A model generated the notes under the pieces. It did not search any database, was not told the DNA's origin, and saw nothing but the letters and a program-made list of their open reading frames with translations. From contig JAUWBH010000005.1 of assembly GCA_030605085.1 (NCBI GenBank), forward strand, positions 15,137 through 79,136: a stretch of 64,000 nt of DNA, given 5' to 3'. This DNA is from Promethearchaeota archaeon (GTDB lineage Archaea; Asgardarchaeota; Lokiarchaeia; Sigynarchaeales; SOKP01). Both the position numbers and the translations under genes were made by a program. This document shows positions 46,481 through 54,931 of this stretch, one piece after another. Within the stretch, counting starts at the first letter, position 1. Every line of letters starts with the position of its first letter.

Positions 46481-46825
46481 TTGGTAAAACAAGAGAGGCA
46501 AAGGTATATTTTGTTTAAAATTATAAGCAAAGAAGGTATTAATTTTGAACAGCGAGATATTTTGAAATCAATTTGGCAATCTGTATGGAGATATTTTGGA
46601 ATGAAAGTAGCAAACAAGGTGGGTTTATGGCTACTAGAACTGAATTTAGAAGAGAATTACGGAATAATAAGATGTTCCCATGAAACAAAAGAGTCGATAA
46701 TTACAGCAATAACTATGGTAAGAGAGATTAAGGGAAAAAGAGTAATATTATCACCGGTCAGAACTTCCTCAACGATTAAAAAAACTAGAAAACTATTACA
46801 ACAAATATTTCATCACCAAGAATAA
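46481..46825 (+). CDS. rnp2: RNase P protein component 2 (Pop5)
   Basis: A 114-aa protein matching Pop5: 'RQRYILFKIISKEGINFEQR' at the N-terminus, 'WRYFGMKVANKVGLWLLELN' in the middle and 'YGIIRCSHETKESIITAITM'. Pop5 binds Rpp30 and the RNase P RNA. Translation from TTG is coupled to rnp3: the Shine-Dalgarno CAGGAGG (46464-46470) lies inside the end of rnp3. Neither the RNA subunit nor other RNase P proteins are in the window. Confidence 0.92.
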   Translation: MVKQERQRYILFKIISKEGINFEQRDILKSIWQSVWRYFGMKVANKVGLWLLELNLEENYGIIRCSHETKESIITAITMVREIKGKRVILSPVRTSSTIKKTRKLLQQIFHHQE

Positions 46826-46964
46826 TCTTTTTATCATATAATTTACGAGAAATAAAACAATTACTAAATAAGAAAGTAAATAAAAAATTTAATAATTAAA
46901 TAAAATATTAGTTATTTGAATTAAGAATAGGTAAATTTTACAGTAAACTTAATTCTTCATAAAA

Positions 46965-47405
46965 ATGAAGGATACAGGCTTAACAGACTCATACATACAA
47001 ACCAACATCGATTCATTAAATGTGACTTTAAATATCTCATTATCCGAAGTTAAAGAGTTAAAAAATTCTCAATACTTACTTATAATACAATCATCAACAC
47101 AGAAATGCGTAAAAACCATAATTTATCCATTAAACAAAGAAAAAATAATCAAAATTAGTTTATCTGGTAAAAATGTCTCTGATGAGGTTCTCGAAGATTT
47201 GTCAAAATTACTTCAAAATTACGAAATAATTCATACAAGCGGTCTTTTAGTAAAGAGAAAACACATTTTTTACGAATGTTATCTTAATCTTAGACTCACA
47301 GATTCTAAATCTAAAGATTTAAAAGTTTCTTTAGATAAGATTAGAAATATATTTAAAGAAATAAAAATAGTCGAAATTGGCATAAAGCCTATCGAACGGG
47401 AATAA
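46965..47405 (+). CDS. Unknown 146-aa protein
   Basis: I do not recognise this protein. It is alpha/beta with strands 'NSQYLLIIQSSTQKCVKTII' and 'KIIKISLSGKNV', a helix 'EVLEDLSKLLQNYEIIHTSG', then 'IFYECYLNLRLTD' and a final helix-strand. The order beta-beta-alpha-beta-beta-alpha-beta could be an ACT-like ferredoxin fold, but this is weak. Its stop is two bases before the next gene's ATG, so they form a pair, and it follows the RNase P operon by 140 bp. Confidence 0.6.
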   Translation: MKDTGLTDSYIQTNIDSLNVTLNISLSEVKELKNSQYLLIIQSSTQKCVKTIIYPLNKEKIIKISLSGKNVSDEVLEDLSKLLQNYEIIHTSGLLVKRKHIFYECYLNLRLTDSKSKDLKVSLDKIRNIFKEIKIVEIGIKPIERE

Positions 47406-47407
47406 AC

Positions 47408-47860
47408 ATGAAATCTTGGAAGGTATTTTTAAAATTTCCTGATAGTACTGATTTAGAACAACAATTAGAATTATATGACACCAAATTATATTATGGAGGT
47501 TACTTAAAGATTAAGAGAAGTTATTTTAACGAGTTAGTTAAAGTAATAAAAATGACAAAAAACTATTCAACAGCTAGAGCAATAGAGAGAGTTATAAGCC
47601 CAGATGATGACGATTGGTCACTTAATCCTTGGATTTTATTAATTATCAAGGATAACGAAAAAAACAAGCCCTTCTGGTTATTTATTAAGAGAGAAAAAGA
47701 CTTATCCGGTATCTTAGTAGGTATCGGACCAAAGACATTTGCAGAATATAATAAAAATAATTCTGAAGCAAAGCGTGAAATAAAACGGCTCATTAATTAT
47801 ATTATTGCTTATTTAAACAAATTTCAATGTATAATTTTACTTCCTATTTTCTTGCTATGA
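47408..47860 (+). CDS. Unknown 150-aa protein
   Basis: An alpha/beta protein with conserved-looking features: a first strand 'KSWKVFLKFPDS', an acidic loop 'PDDDDWSLNPWILLIIKDNE', 'KPFWLFIKREKDLSGILVGI' and a hydrophobic tail 'CIILLPIFLL'. No family is recognised. It starts two bases after the preceding gene and is likely co-translated with it. The two may form a complex. Confidence 0.6.
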   Translation: MKSWKVFLKFPDSTDLEQQLELYDTKLYYGGYLKIKRSYFNELVKVIKMTKNYSTARAIERVISPDDDDWSLNPWILLIIKDNEKNKPFWLFIKREKDLSGILVGIGPKTFAEYNKNNSEAKREIKRLINYIIAYLNKFQCIILLPIFLL

Positions 47861-48031
47861 ATTAGAATCTAATTCTTAAATATTTTCAAAGCATTTGATT
47901 TTAAATTTAATCAATTAAATTGTTAGTACAGATTAGTCTATACGAAAGTTAAATAAGCAAATTTTAATTAATAACTTTAAGTTGGACTACAAGGAAATTA
48001 GAATAATTTAAAAACAAATGGTTTTATAATT

Positions 48032-48850
48032 ATGAGAAAATCAACTATTAAGATTATTTTATGTGTGAGTACGCTTACATTTATAATTAGTATTGCATTT
48101 ACATCAAATTTTTTATTAATAAATAGCGCCGCATTCGAAGAAGAGTTTGAACCAGAATATGGGCCTGCTCCAGAAATTGATGGTGAGCTTGATAGTTTCG
48201 CTCTTGAATGGGATAACGCTACTAAAGAAGATATTGAGATAGACGATCTGCCCGTTGAAGTCTGGGTCATGCAAAATTCGTCTAATCTTTATATTGCTCT
48301 CCAACTTGAGTTAGAATATCTCGAAAATGATGCTTTTATAGGGATTTTTATCTCCAAAAGTTCCGACGACGAGGATGACGATTTTGTTGATGCCAAATTC
48401 ATTCAATTTTCTAAATTATCAGAAAAGGATCAGGATTACGAGTATTTAGATTATCACATTGAAAAAGGTGATGAGTTTAAAGAAGATGAGGACGAAGAAG
48501 GCGAAGGTGCAGCGGATTTAGAGGATGACGAAATTATTTGCGAATTTAGCATACCAGTTAATAATTCGGAAACGGTGAATGAGGATGAGGATGTTCTCTT
48601 AGATATGGGAGAAGAATACGCTTTTAAAATAGTATATGGTGAGGGTGGCGATTATGATGACGACATAATAAAAAGTGACACAGTTTTAATTTCAATAGAA
48701 TATCCTCCAAAACCTCCAGAGCCAGAGATTTGGGAAATTGTACTTTTCGTCTTAGCAATAATTGCTTTTGTTACTATTGGTGTGTTTTACGGGTTTTATA
48801 TCTATAAAATATTTAGATTAAAAGGAAAAGTTAAAAGGATTAAAAGATAA
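48032..48850 (+). CDS. Secreted, membrane-anchored DOMON/CBM9-like protein
   Basis: 272 aa: a signal peptide (RKSTIKIILCVSTLTFIISI...), then 'APEIDGELDSFALEWDNATK', the 'xIDGxLDxxW' opening of DOMON/CBM9-like binding domains. Next come 'LYIALQLELEYLENDAFIGI' and a strongly acidic stretch (many Asp/Glu), and a C-terminal transmembrane helix (~235-258) with a basic cytoplasmic tail. Such domains bind sugars, haem or other ligands outside the cell. Its stop codon overlaps the ATG of the next membrane protein, so the two probably work together. Confidence 0.72.
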   Translation: MRKSTIKIILCVSTLTFIISIAFTSNFLLINSAAFEEEFEPEYGPAPEIDGELDSFALEWDNATKEDIEIDDLPVEVWVMQNSSNLYIALQLELEYLENDAFIGIFISKSSDDEDDDFVDAKFIQFSKLSEKDQDYEYLDYHIEKGDEFKEDEDEEGEGAADLEDDEIICEFSIPVNNSETVNEDEDVLLDMGEEYAFKIVYGEGGDYDDDIIKSDTVLISIEYPPKPPEPEIWEIVLFVLAIIAFVTIGVFYGFYIYKIFRLKGKVKRIKR

Positions 48851-49299
48851 TGTCAAAATTTAAGAAAGAATCAAAAAAAGCTCCAAAACCGAAGAAAATC
48901 TCCGAAGATAAAGTTTCTGACGATAAATTCGCGTTTAGAACTGTAATAATTTCAGCGATTATAGGAGGCATCTTCTTAGTATTATCGTTTTTCTTTAATG
49001 CTACAGATTGGTTCTACGAGGGAATAATCATAAACTATGTGGACAAAGAGGTATATTGGGAGGTTTTAGACATAAGTATCAAGGTAAGCGTAATTTTATT
49101 AGGGTTTTTATTCATGATGATTAGCATTGGAAATTACAAAGAGATAACCGGTAAACCTGTAAATTTAAAAGAAATTTTATTATTAGTTGGACTAACTTTA
49201 GCGCAGACATTTAGAAATCTATATGTATTTGTTTTTACACTTATAGGTCTAGCAGTTATATTATTTTATTTATACATGGTTCAAGAAAGTCCATATTAA
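48850..49299 (+). CDS. Membrane protein coupled to the DOMON-like protein
   Basis: A 149-aa protein with a Lys-rich cytoplasmic N-terminus (~27 residues) and three transmembrane helices ('TVIISAIIGGIFLVLSFFFN', 'VSVILLGFLFMMISIGNY', 'FVFTLIGLAVILFYLYMV'). Its ATG overlaps the stop of the upstream gene (TAATG), indicating translational coupling. No family is recognised. A surface complex with the upstream protein is the natural inference. Confidence 0.65.
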   Translation: MSKFKKESKKAPKPKKISEDKVSDDKFAFRTVIISAIIGGIFLVLSFFFNATDWFYEGIIINYVDKEVYWEVLDISIKVSVILLGFLFMMISIGNYKEITGKPVNLKEILLLVGLTLAQTFRNLYVFVFTLIGLAVILFYLYMVQESPY

Positions 49300-49417
49300 A
49301 GAAAATATTTTTTTATTTGTTTGATTTCGTTAATATAAAAAAGGATTTTAGGTAAATTAATTAAGGAAAATTAATTTTGAGGATATTATAGTAAGTATCG
49401 TTGCCATAATCATACTT

Positions 49418-51469
49418 TTACTTTATTACGGATGACCCATTTGGCAGATAAAGAATTATCTCATCTATTGATAATAGTTTTATCCATTTTTTCATTTTAT
49501 TATCGGAATTTTTGAGAAAATATTGTTTTATTTGCTTTGCCAATGCTCCTTTTGATAATCCTGTTTTAGATGGAATAATTGTAACGATATTTTGTGTTTT
49601 TGTTGTAATTGCGTTTTTAGGACCACTTAACAATTTTGGGTAAAAGATCTTAATTTCAGCGTTAGAGCCGGTATCCATCTCAACAAGTTCTAAACCGATC
49701 GCTAATTCTGTTTTAGCATTTTTTATAAAATTTTTTTTCCCAGATATTACGAATGAACCTTTCGGTAAATATTCACCAGAAGGTGGACTTTTAGAAACTT
49801 GCTCTGGCATGATATAAAACACATCTACAACACCCCAAGTCTCTTTCCATGCTCGTGAATAACTTGCTACAAAATCGGCGGTTTCTGAGAGGGTTCTGTC
49901 GGGAATCTTTTTATCATTTTCAGCGTTTTTTAGGATAGTTAGGGGAGAACCTGCAAAATTTGTATGAAATACTAAATCGTTCGGATTTGAATATTTCTTG
50001 AATATCACTTCGTTAGAGCTAGCATCCCTTCCTCCTATTACTAAATATCCGTCTGAAGATATAAACCATCTAAACTTTTCGAACCAATTCTTTTTTGGTT
50101 TTTTTATTAAAAAATCGATTTCCGCTTCGATTGAATCTTTTTCTAATTTTAATTTTTGAATATTGTTTTTCGTTTTTTCAATGGCTAGGGTTGTACCTTT
50201 AATTTTTTTATCTGCCTTTTTACCTTTGGAATATATATTATTCCCATTTTCTCCAAGACTTTTGTTTAAATCTAAATAAATCTCATCATCATTAAATTTG
50301 ATAACAAGCTGTTTGGTTGACGGAATTATTTTTTTAAAAAATTCAGAACCTTTTAAATTCTCGAGTTTGGCAAAATTTAATTTTTCGTTGATTTCCTCCC
50401 AGCCATAACCTTTAGATTGAGCATTGATTATTACATTTAGCATATCTTCTAATGTTTTAAAATTAGCGTAGACAAATTCTCCACAATTATAATATTTTTT
50501 CTTCTTTGCTTTGAGTTCTTCCATGTATTCCATTTGATTTTTTAAAATTTTTTCTTGAGCCTTAATTTTTGCCTTTATTTTTTCGTCGGATGGTTTTTTT
50601 ATAATTTTAGAATCAATTTTCGAAAAGAATTCGTCCACTGCGCTATTAAAAGATTTAAATATACGCTTTTTGTATTTTTTAAACATTTCTATATCAAAAG
50701 GAACGACGGACACTTCTGTTCCAGTGTCATCAATAACAATTTGAGCATTAATATCGCCAAACAATAATTGATTTCTTACTTTTTTGAACGCTTTATATAA
50801 CTTATCTATATCTTCTTCGCTTAGATCTTTTCCAATAGATTGTTTGTCAATGCCTGCTTTATAACAGACTTCTTCACTATATAATCCTGCGATATTTATA
50901 TTCCGTGCTAAATTTCTAACTATTTCTATATTTGAGGTTATTACTAGATCTTTAAATTCTTCCGGACCTATTGATAAAAAATCTTTACCCCTCAAGAGAG
51001 GAAAAATATATTCCTTACCAGCTAGAACATCTCTATCTTTAAATTTTTTGTATTTTTTTGCGATTTTTATTACATTCTTTTCATCTAAAAGAAGAAAATT
51101 ACCTTTATTAAAAAGTTCAATGACAAATTTCCACGGTTCAGTATTTAGATTACTTAATTCTATTATAACAATTCTATCAAAGTTATATTGGGATACGCTC
51201 AAGATTTTTCTATTTCTTAAATGTTTTCTTAGTGATAATATATATTGAGAGGGATATTTAGGAATTGGATAATTATAATCGGTTAAATTTATCCGAGAAT
51301 CACTTTTAATAATCAAATTCTTTCGTCCTTCTTGTGCGGTGTTAATTCTTAAAAGTAATAAATCTTCAACCGAGTATATATTCGCAATGGTGCCATTCGC
51401 TAATATTTCATCCAATTCCCTACTAATGGCAAAAACATCGATATTTGTAAACAGATTTCGTTTCTTCAC
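49418..51469 (-). CDS. rqcH: NFACT family ribosome quality-control factor (RqcH/NEMF homologue)
   Basis: The 683-aa protein has the NFACT-N domain at the start ('FAISRELDEILANGTIANIY') with the Asp98-Arg99 pair in 'QYNFDRIVIIEL' that contacts tRNA, a coiled-coil centre (~300-340 and ~425-450), and the NFACT-R domain 'WFEKFRWFISSDGYLVIGGR', 'NDLVFHTNFAGSPLTILKN'. Homologues bind stalled large ribosomal subunits and add C-terminal tails. The C-terminal extension ending 'IILYLPNGSSVIK' is normal for archaeal forms. ATG start, intact. Confidence 0.93.
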   Translation of the reverse strand: MKKRNLFTNIDVFAISRELDEILANGTIANIYSVEDLLLLRINTAQEGRKNLIIKSDSRINLTDYNYPIPKYPSQYILSLRKHLRNRKILSVSQYNFDRIVIIELSNLNTEPWKFVIELFNKGNFLLLDEKNVIKIAKKYKKFKDRDVLAGKEYIFPLLRGKDFLSIGPEEFKDLVITSNIEIVRNLARNINIAGLYSEEVCYKAGIDKQSIGKDLSEEDIDKLYKAFKKVRNQLLFGDINAQIVIDDTGTEVSVVPFDIEMFKKYKKRIFKSFNSAVDEFFSKIDSKIIKKPSDEKIKAKIKAQEKILKNQMEYMEELKAKKKKYYNCGEFVYANFKTLEDMLNVIINAQSKGYGWEEINEKLNFAKLENLKGSEFFKKIIPSTKQLVIKFNDDEIYLDLNKSLGENGNNIYSKGKKADKKIKGTTLAIEKTKNNIQKLKLEKDSIEAEIDFLIKKPKKNWFEKFRWFISSDGYLVIGGRDASSNEVIFKKYSNPNDLVFHTNFAGSPLTILKNAENDKKIPDRTLSETADFVASYSRAWKETWGVVDVFYIMPEQVSKSPPSGEYLPKGSFVISGKKNFIKNAKTELAIGLELVEMDTGSNAEIKIFYPKLLSGPKNAITTKTQNIVTIIPSKTGLSKGALAKQIKQYFLKNSDNKMKKWIKLLSIDEIILYLPNGSSVIK

Positions 51470-51589
51470 GACTTAATCATATTTCACTTTTATCACTAAA
51501 TGATTGTGCTTATCTATATTTATTTTATTCGAAATTTTAATACAATTTGAAATTCAAATTCTGTTTTAATACCGACTATCTTGATCCCC

Positions 51590-51790
51590 GAAAAAATCGC
51601 CGCAAAATAGGAGAAGAACCCGCCTAGTCCGAAAAAAGTGATCGTGCTACAAACCCTATCTTGCCGACTATCCAAACCGACCATCAAAAATCGACAAAAC
51701 CGCGAAAAAAATGGTCAGAAACCCCGACTATCCCCTAAACGACTTTTGATGTATCTTGTATAATAACGGAAGTCATCACAACGAAACAAT
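51590..51790. repeat. C-rich intergenic element, copy B
   Basis: This gap shares an ordered set of short words with 35110-35380: AAACCCTATCT (51651), CCGACTATCC (51664), CCGACCATC (51677) and TGTATCTTGTA (51750). On the minus strand both read as repeats of GATAGTCGG/GATGGTCGG. No gene is seen. It directly precedes a membrane-protein gene, as copy A directly precedes serA, so an upstream regulatory or RNA role is possible. Confidence 0.45.
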
Positions 51791-51821
51791 TTTTAAATAA
51801 CTATTATTTATAATAATAATT

Positions 51822-52250
51822 ATGGCATCTAAAAAAAAGTATAAAAAAGTCGATATCAGAAAAAAAAGATCTAAATTACTTAAACAGAAGCAAAAGCAAC
51901 TACCAAAACAAGAGATTGCGGAGAAAAAGAAATTCAAAACAGAAAAAGAAGAAAAGCTGGAGATCAGATTAGCGAAAGAGACAAAGTTATATTGGATAAG
52001 GGCGGCTATGGGAGCGATAAGCGCGTTAATTGGGTCTCTAATAGAAGGCTTAGTTAGTTGGTTTTTACTTATTTGGATGCTGGCTTTTTGGGTTGGTTTT
52101 CCTTTTTTCGTGAGTTTTGTAATTTTCAGATACAAATATGACAAAGAAGAATGGAATTGGAAAAATATAATTAAACCGGGAATTGGAATTTTCTTCTTTT
52201 TGTTTATGATCGTTACGATATTTTTGTATACTTTACATCTGTTAAGTTAA
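51822..52250 (+). CDS. Small membrane protein with basic N-terminal tail
   Basis: 142 aa: the first ~60 residues are a Lys/Gln/Glu-rich coiled-coil-like tail ('KQKQKQLPKQEIAEKKKFKT'), followed by three hydrophobic segments ('AAMGAISALIGSLIEGLVSW', 'FLLIWMLAFWVGFPFFVSFV', 'IGIFFFLFMIVTIFLYTLHL'). The layout is loosely like EMC6/Rab5-interacting proteins, which help membrane-protein insertion, but the match is too weak to assign. It starts at an ATG behind the C-rich element and is convergent with pyrI. Confidence 0.65.
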   Translation: MASKKKYKKVDIRKKRSKLLKQKQKQLPKQEIAEKKKFKTEKEEKLEIRLAKETKLYWIRAAMGAISALIGSLIEGLVSWFLLIWMLAFWVGFPFFVSFVIFRYKYDKEEWNWKNIIKPGIGIFFFLFMIVTIFLYTLHLLS

Positions 52251-52256
52251 TTTTTC

Positions 52257-52769
52257 TTATAATTGAATTTTTTGCTTTACTCTCTTTTCAGTCTTTTCTT
52301 TAGATGTAAATATAATCTCATCTAATTTATAAATACGGTCGCAATATACACATTGAATCTTTAAAGGTTTTTCTTCTAGAACTAAAAATTCATAATCAAT
52401 TGGTTCTTTTTGTGAATTTGTAATGCATGTCTTATTAACGCACACAATTAATCTTTTTATTACTTTTGGAATTTCTACTTTTTTCTTTTCAATTACCTGA
52501 GAGTCTTCTATTAGAGAAACGGAAGAATTAGGCGAAAGAATGGAGATTTGTTGCATTTGAACTTTATTTAAGAATATGTTCTCTATTTTAATTATATCTT
52601 TTTTCTGGTACTTTTTTGAAGGTACATTAACACCTATCGTTATTAGATTAGGGGAGTCTTCGAGCCCAGTGAGACTTAGAATGGTTAGTGCGAATCCAGC
52701 TTCAATGTGATCGATGACCGTTCCTTTTTTTATCCTTTCAATTTTTAATTTATCATCTGACATAGTCAA
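52257..52769 (-). CDS. pyrI: Aspartate carbamoyltransferase regulatory subunit
   Basis: PyrI binds nucleotides and controls PyrB in pyrimidine synthesis. The opening 'IKKGTVIDHIEAGFALTIL' is the family signature, and the C-terminal zinc site has four Cys at 110, 115, 140 and 143 (CxxxxC...CxxC), which contacts the catalytic subunit. The 170-aa length is slightly over the usual ~153 because of terminal extensions. The catalytic gene pyrB, usually adjacent, is not in the window next to it. ATG start, intact. Confidence 0.95.
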   Translation of the reverse strand: MTMSDDKLKIERIKKGTVIDHIEAGFALTILSLTGLEDSPNLITIGVNVPSKKYQKKDIIKIENIFLNKVQMQQISILSPNSSVSLIEDSQVIEKKKVEIPKVIKRLIVCVNKTCITNSQKEPIDYEFLVLEEKPLKIQCVYCDRIYKLDEIIFTSKEKTEKRVKQKIQL

Positions 52770-52980
52770 AAAATTGAATTTTTAATTATTTCTTTGAAAT
52801 TATTATAGTTAAAATTCAATAAAATTTTTACTTTTTTCTTATATTAAACAAATAGAACTAAACTCAAAACTTTATGGACAGATATATATCTTCTTTTTTA
52901 ATGACTTATCTTCCAAAAACGAGTTTTTTATGACTTTTTTAGTCTTTTTAATTTTTTTAAATAAAAACGATTATTTAAAG

Positions 52981-54813
52981 TTATTCGTCGGGATAGTGGT
53001 ATGGGAAGGTTTCGTTTAAAAGGTATGTATACAAAAACCAATCATACCACGGAGAGGGGTTACCTTGTTTTACATACTCCATTGCTTTATTTATGACTGG
53101 AAGATACTTCTCTTCGTAAAACTTTTTGTAATATTTACCGTACCATTGTTTTTCGGACTTTGTTTTAGAATCGATCCATCGATCTACCCAGCCTTCAATC
53201 GTTTTATCGCTTATTCCTCGAACTTTGCCGTTTTCGAATTCGCTCCAAATGTTAACCTCACCCCTATAATGAAAGATGTAGTCCATTCTGCTCCTAAATT
53301 TTTCCTTAAAAATTTTTTTGTATTGTTGCTTTGATACATCTTCATTGTATTCCATTTGGTAGAGTTCGTATAGATGTCTCATGCGTGCTTCTATAATATC
53401 GTTGACCATATCATTAAGACTGCTAGAATCATGTAAACTTTCATGTGTTTTCCATCTTACAGGAGCTAATTTAAACCTGTATGAATAGCCCTCTCCATCA
53501 GGGAATCTGAAAAATATAAAATCATATTTTAAATCTTCGTCAAGATGCTGTCGAACAATACCATCTTTAGAAGGAAGACAAGGTTCCTCTTCTTCAAAAA
53601 ATTCACACAATAACGGGTCTAATCCTTTTGTAATATCTATGAGCACCTTTAATTGGAATCTTTTTGTATTTAGATATGAGAATTGCCAAGAATGCGTTGA
53701 ACCCAGTTTTAGTATTCTCGGAAGCTTCATATATTCCTCAATTTTATCGATAAGTTGTTGAGTCTCTTTCGGAGCTATATGTTCAAAACTTTCTTTTACA
53801 AACCTTTTTAATAAAAATATATTTCCAAAAAGAACTAAGGAATCCCGATTAAGTCTCTCTTTAAAGAAATTATGTGGAAAAATCGCACCAATCTTTTCTT
53901 TGAGTATAGAGTCTAATTGACTTAAGTAAATTGTTTTGCCCTTTACTTGATCATACAAGACAAGTATAGAATACGCGATTTCTTTAAGCAAAGTGTCTTG
54001 CTTAGCATAAATTGAGTCATCATTATTACCTTGCCTCCACTTAGATATAGCGTCCTCAACTTCTTTTGAATAAAGACCATTTCTGATGCACCAGCGTTCA
54101 ACCATAAACATAACATATAGCATGAAATGATCAGTGCCCCTGTTTAACGTGAAATGACTGGAAAATAATCTTGTATCAATAATCCTTAATGATAAAGCAT
54201 TTAAAGATAAATACTTTTTATTTTTTTTGAAGTAAGCTTCCCGAATAATTTTTAATAAAGTGTATTCTTGTAATAGAAATTTATTTACCGAAACTCGTCT
54301 TTCTTGGTATGATTCTATCTCTTTTAATAAAATTTTTCTTTCTTCCTCATTAAAAATATTTGAAAACTTAAATAGAAACTCATATTTTTCAAGGAGACCA
54401 TGAAAATGTCCAGCATCTTTAAACGCATCAAGAAAGGCCCTATCACTAAAATCTGTATAACCTTCCTCTAAAGCTTTTTTGGCAATCACTCTGGAGATTA
54501 CTTTTTCTAAAGTTGCATCTCTCTTCGGGTTTCTAGCATAAACATCTCTGACATAGGGCGAAACTATTTCAAAAAATGTCGCTATTAACTCTCTTTCAGC
54601 ACCAGTAGAAAGGATTTTTCTAGCTTTGTCTGGAGAATTTGAAATATTTTTGTAATTTTTAATAAATAATTCATACTTCTTACCCAATAACGATTTCAAT
54701 TCTTTATAAGGAAGTTTGCTCAATATAGAGAATAATTCTTCTTTATTTTCTTCTGTAAGTTGCTCCTTTTGAATAATCTTTATTAATTTAGATTTTTCAT
54801 TTATGCTAACCAT
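52981..54813 (-). CDS. Unknown 610-aa protein
   Basis: I do not recognise the family. It is soluble and mainly helical in the first ~370 residues. The C-terminal part has a beta-containing region ('LKYDFIFFRFPDGEGYSYRF') and Trp/Tyr/Lys-rich helices ('VDRWIDSKTKSEKQWYGKYY', 'PSPWYDWFLYTYLLNETFPY'). Conserved-looking motifs with potential function include 'HFHGLLEKYEF' and 'RWKTHESLHDSSSL', but none matches a known active site. A perfect 28-bp palindrome lies just upstream, suggesting specific regulation. It starts at an ATG and is the only gene between pyrI and trpB2. Confidence 0.65.
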   Translation of the reverse strand: MVSINEKSKLIKIIQKEQLTEENKEELFSILSKLPYKELKSLLGKKYELFIKNYKNISNSPDKARKILSTGAERELIATFFEIVSPYVRDVYARNPKRDATLEKVISRVIAKKALEEGYTDFSDRAFLDAFKDAGHFHGLLEKYEFLFKFSNIFNEEERKILLKEIESYQERRVSVNKFLLQEYTLLKIIREAYFKKNKKYLSLNALSLRIIDTRLFSSHFTLNRGTDHFMLYVMFMVERWCIRNGLYSKEVEDAISKWRQGNNDDSIYAKQDTLLKEIAYSILVLYDQVKGKTIYLSQLDSILKEKIGAIFPHNFFKERLNRDSLVLFGNIFLLKRFVKESFEHIAPKETQQLIDKIEEYMKLPRILKLGSTHSWQFSYLNTKRFQLKVLIDITKGLDPLLCEFFEEEEPCLPSKDGIVRQHLDEDLKYDFIFFRFPDGEGYSYRFKLAPVRWKTHESLHDSSSLNDMVNDIIEARMRHLYELYQMEYNEDVSKQQYKKIFKEKFRSRMDYIFHYRGEVNIWSEFENGKVRGISDKTIEGWVDRWIDSKTKSEKQWYGKYYKKFYEEKYLPVINKAMEYVKQGNPSPWYDWFLYTYLLNETFPYHYPDE

Positions 54814-54849
54814 TGTACTTTTATATAGATTTTTCCTTAAAATCTCAGT

Positions 54850-54877
54850 TTAATTCAGTTTAATTAAACTGAATTAA
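54850..54877. promoter_or_regulatory. 28-bp perfect palindrome upstream of the 610-aa gene
   Basis: The two halves TTAATTCAGTTTAA and TTAAACTGAATTAA are exact complements with no spacer. The 10-mer CAGTTTAATT is also repeated directly at 54846-54865. It lies 37 bp upstream of the ATG at 54813, where an archaeal TATA box or operator is expected. It could instead be the trpB2 terminator, as trpB2 starts beyond it and reads the same way, but trpB2 ends 55 bp before it. Confidence 0.55.
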
Positions 54878-54931
54878 GAATTATAACTTGTAAAGTCAAG
54901 AAATTAAGAAAAATAAAAAAAAAATTATGAT

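Noticed and set aside
51822..52250. EMC6/Rab5-interacting homologue
   Set aside because: Only the three-helix layout is similar. Diagnostic residues could not be matched, so it is left as an unknown membrane protein.
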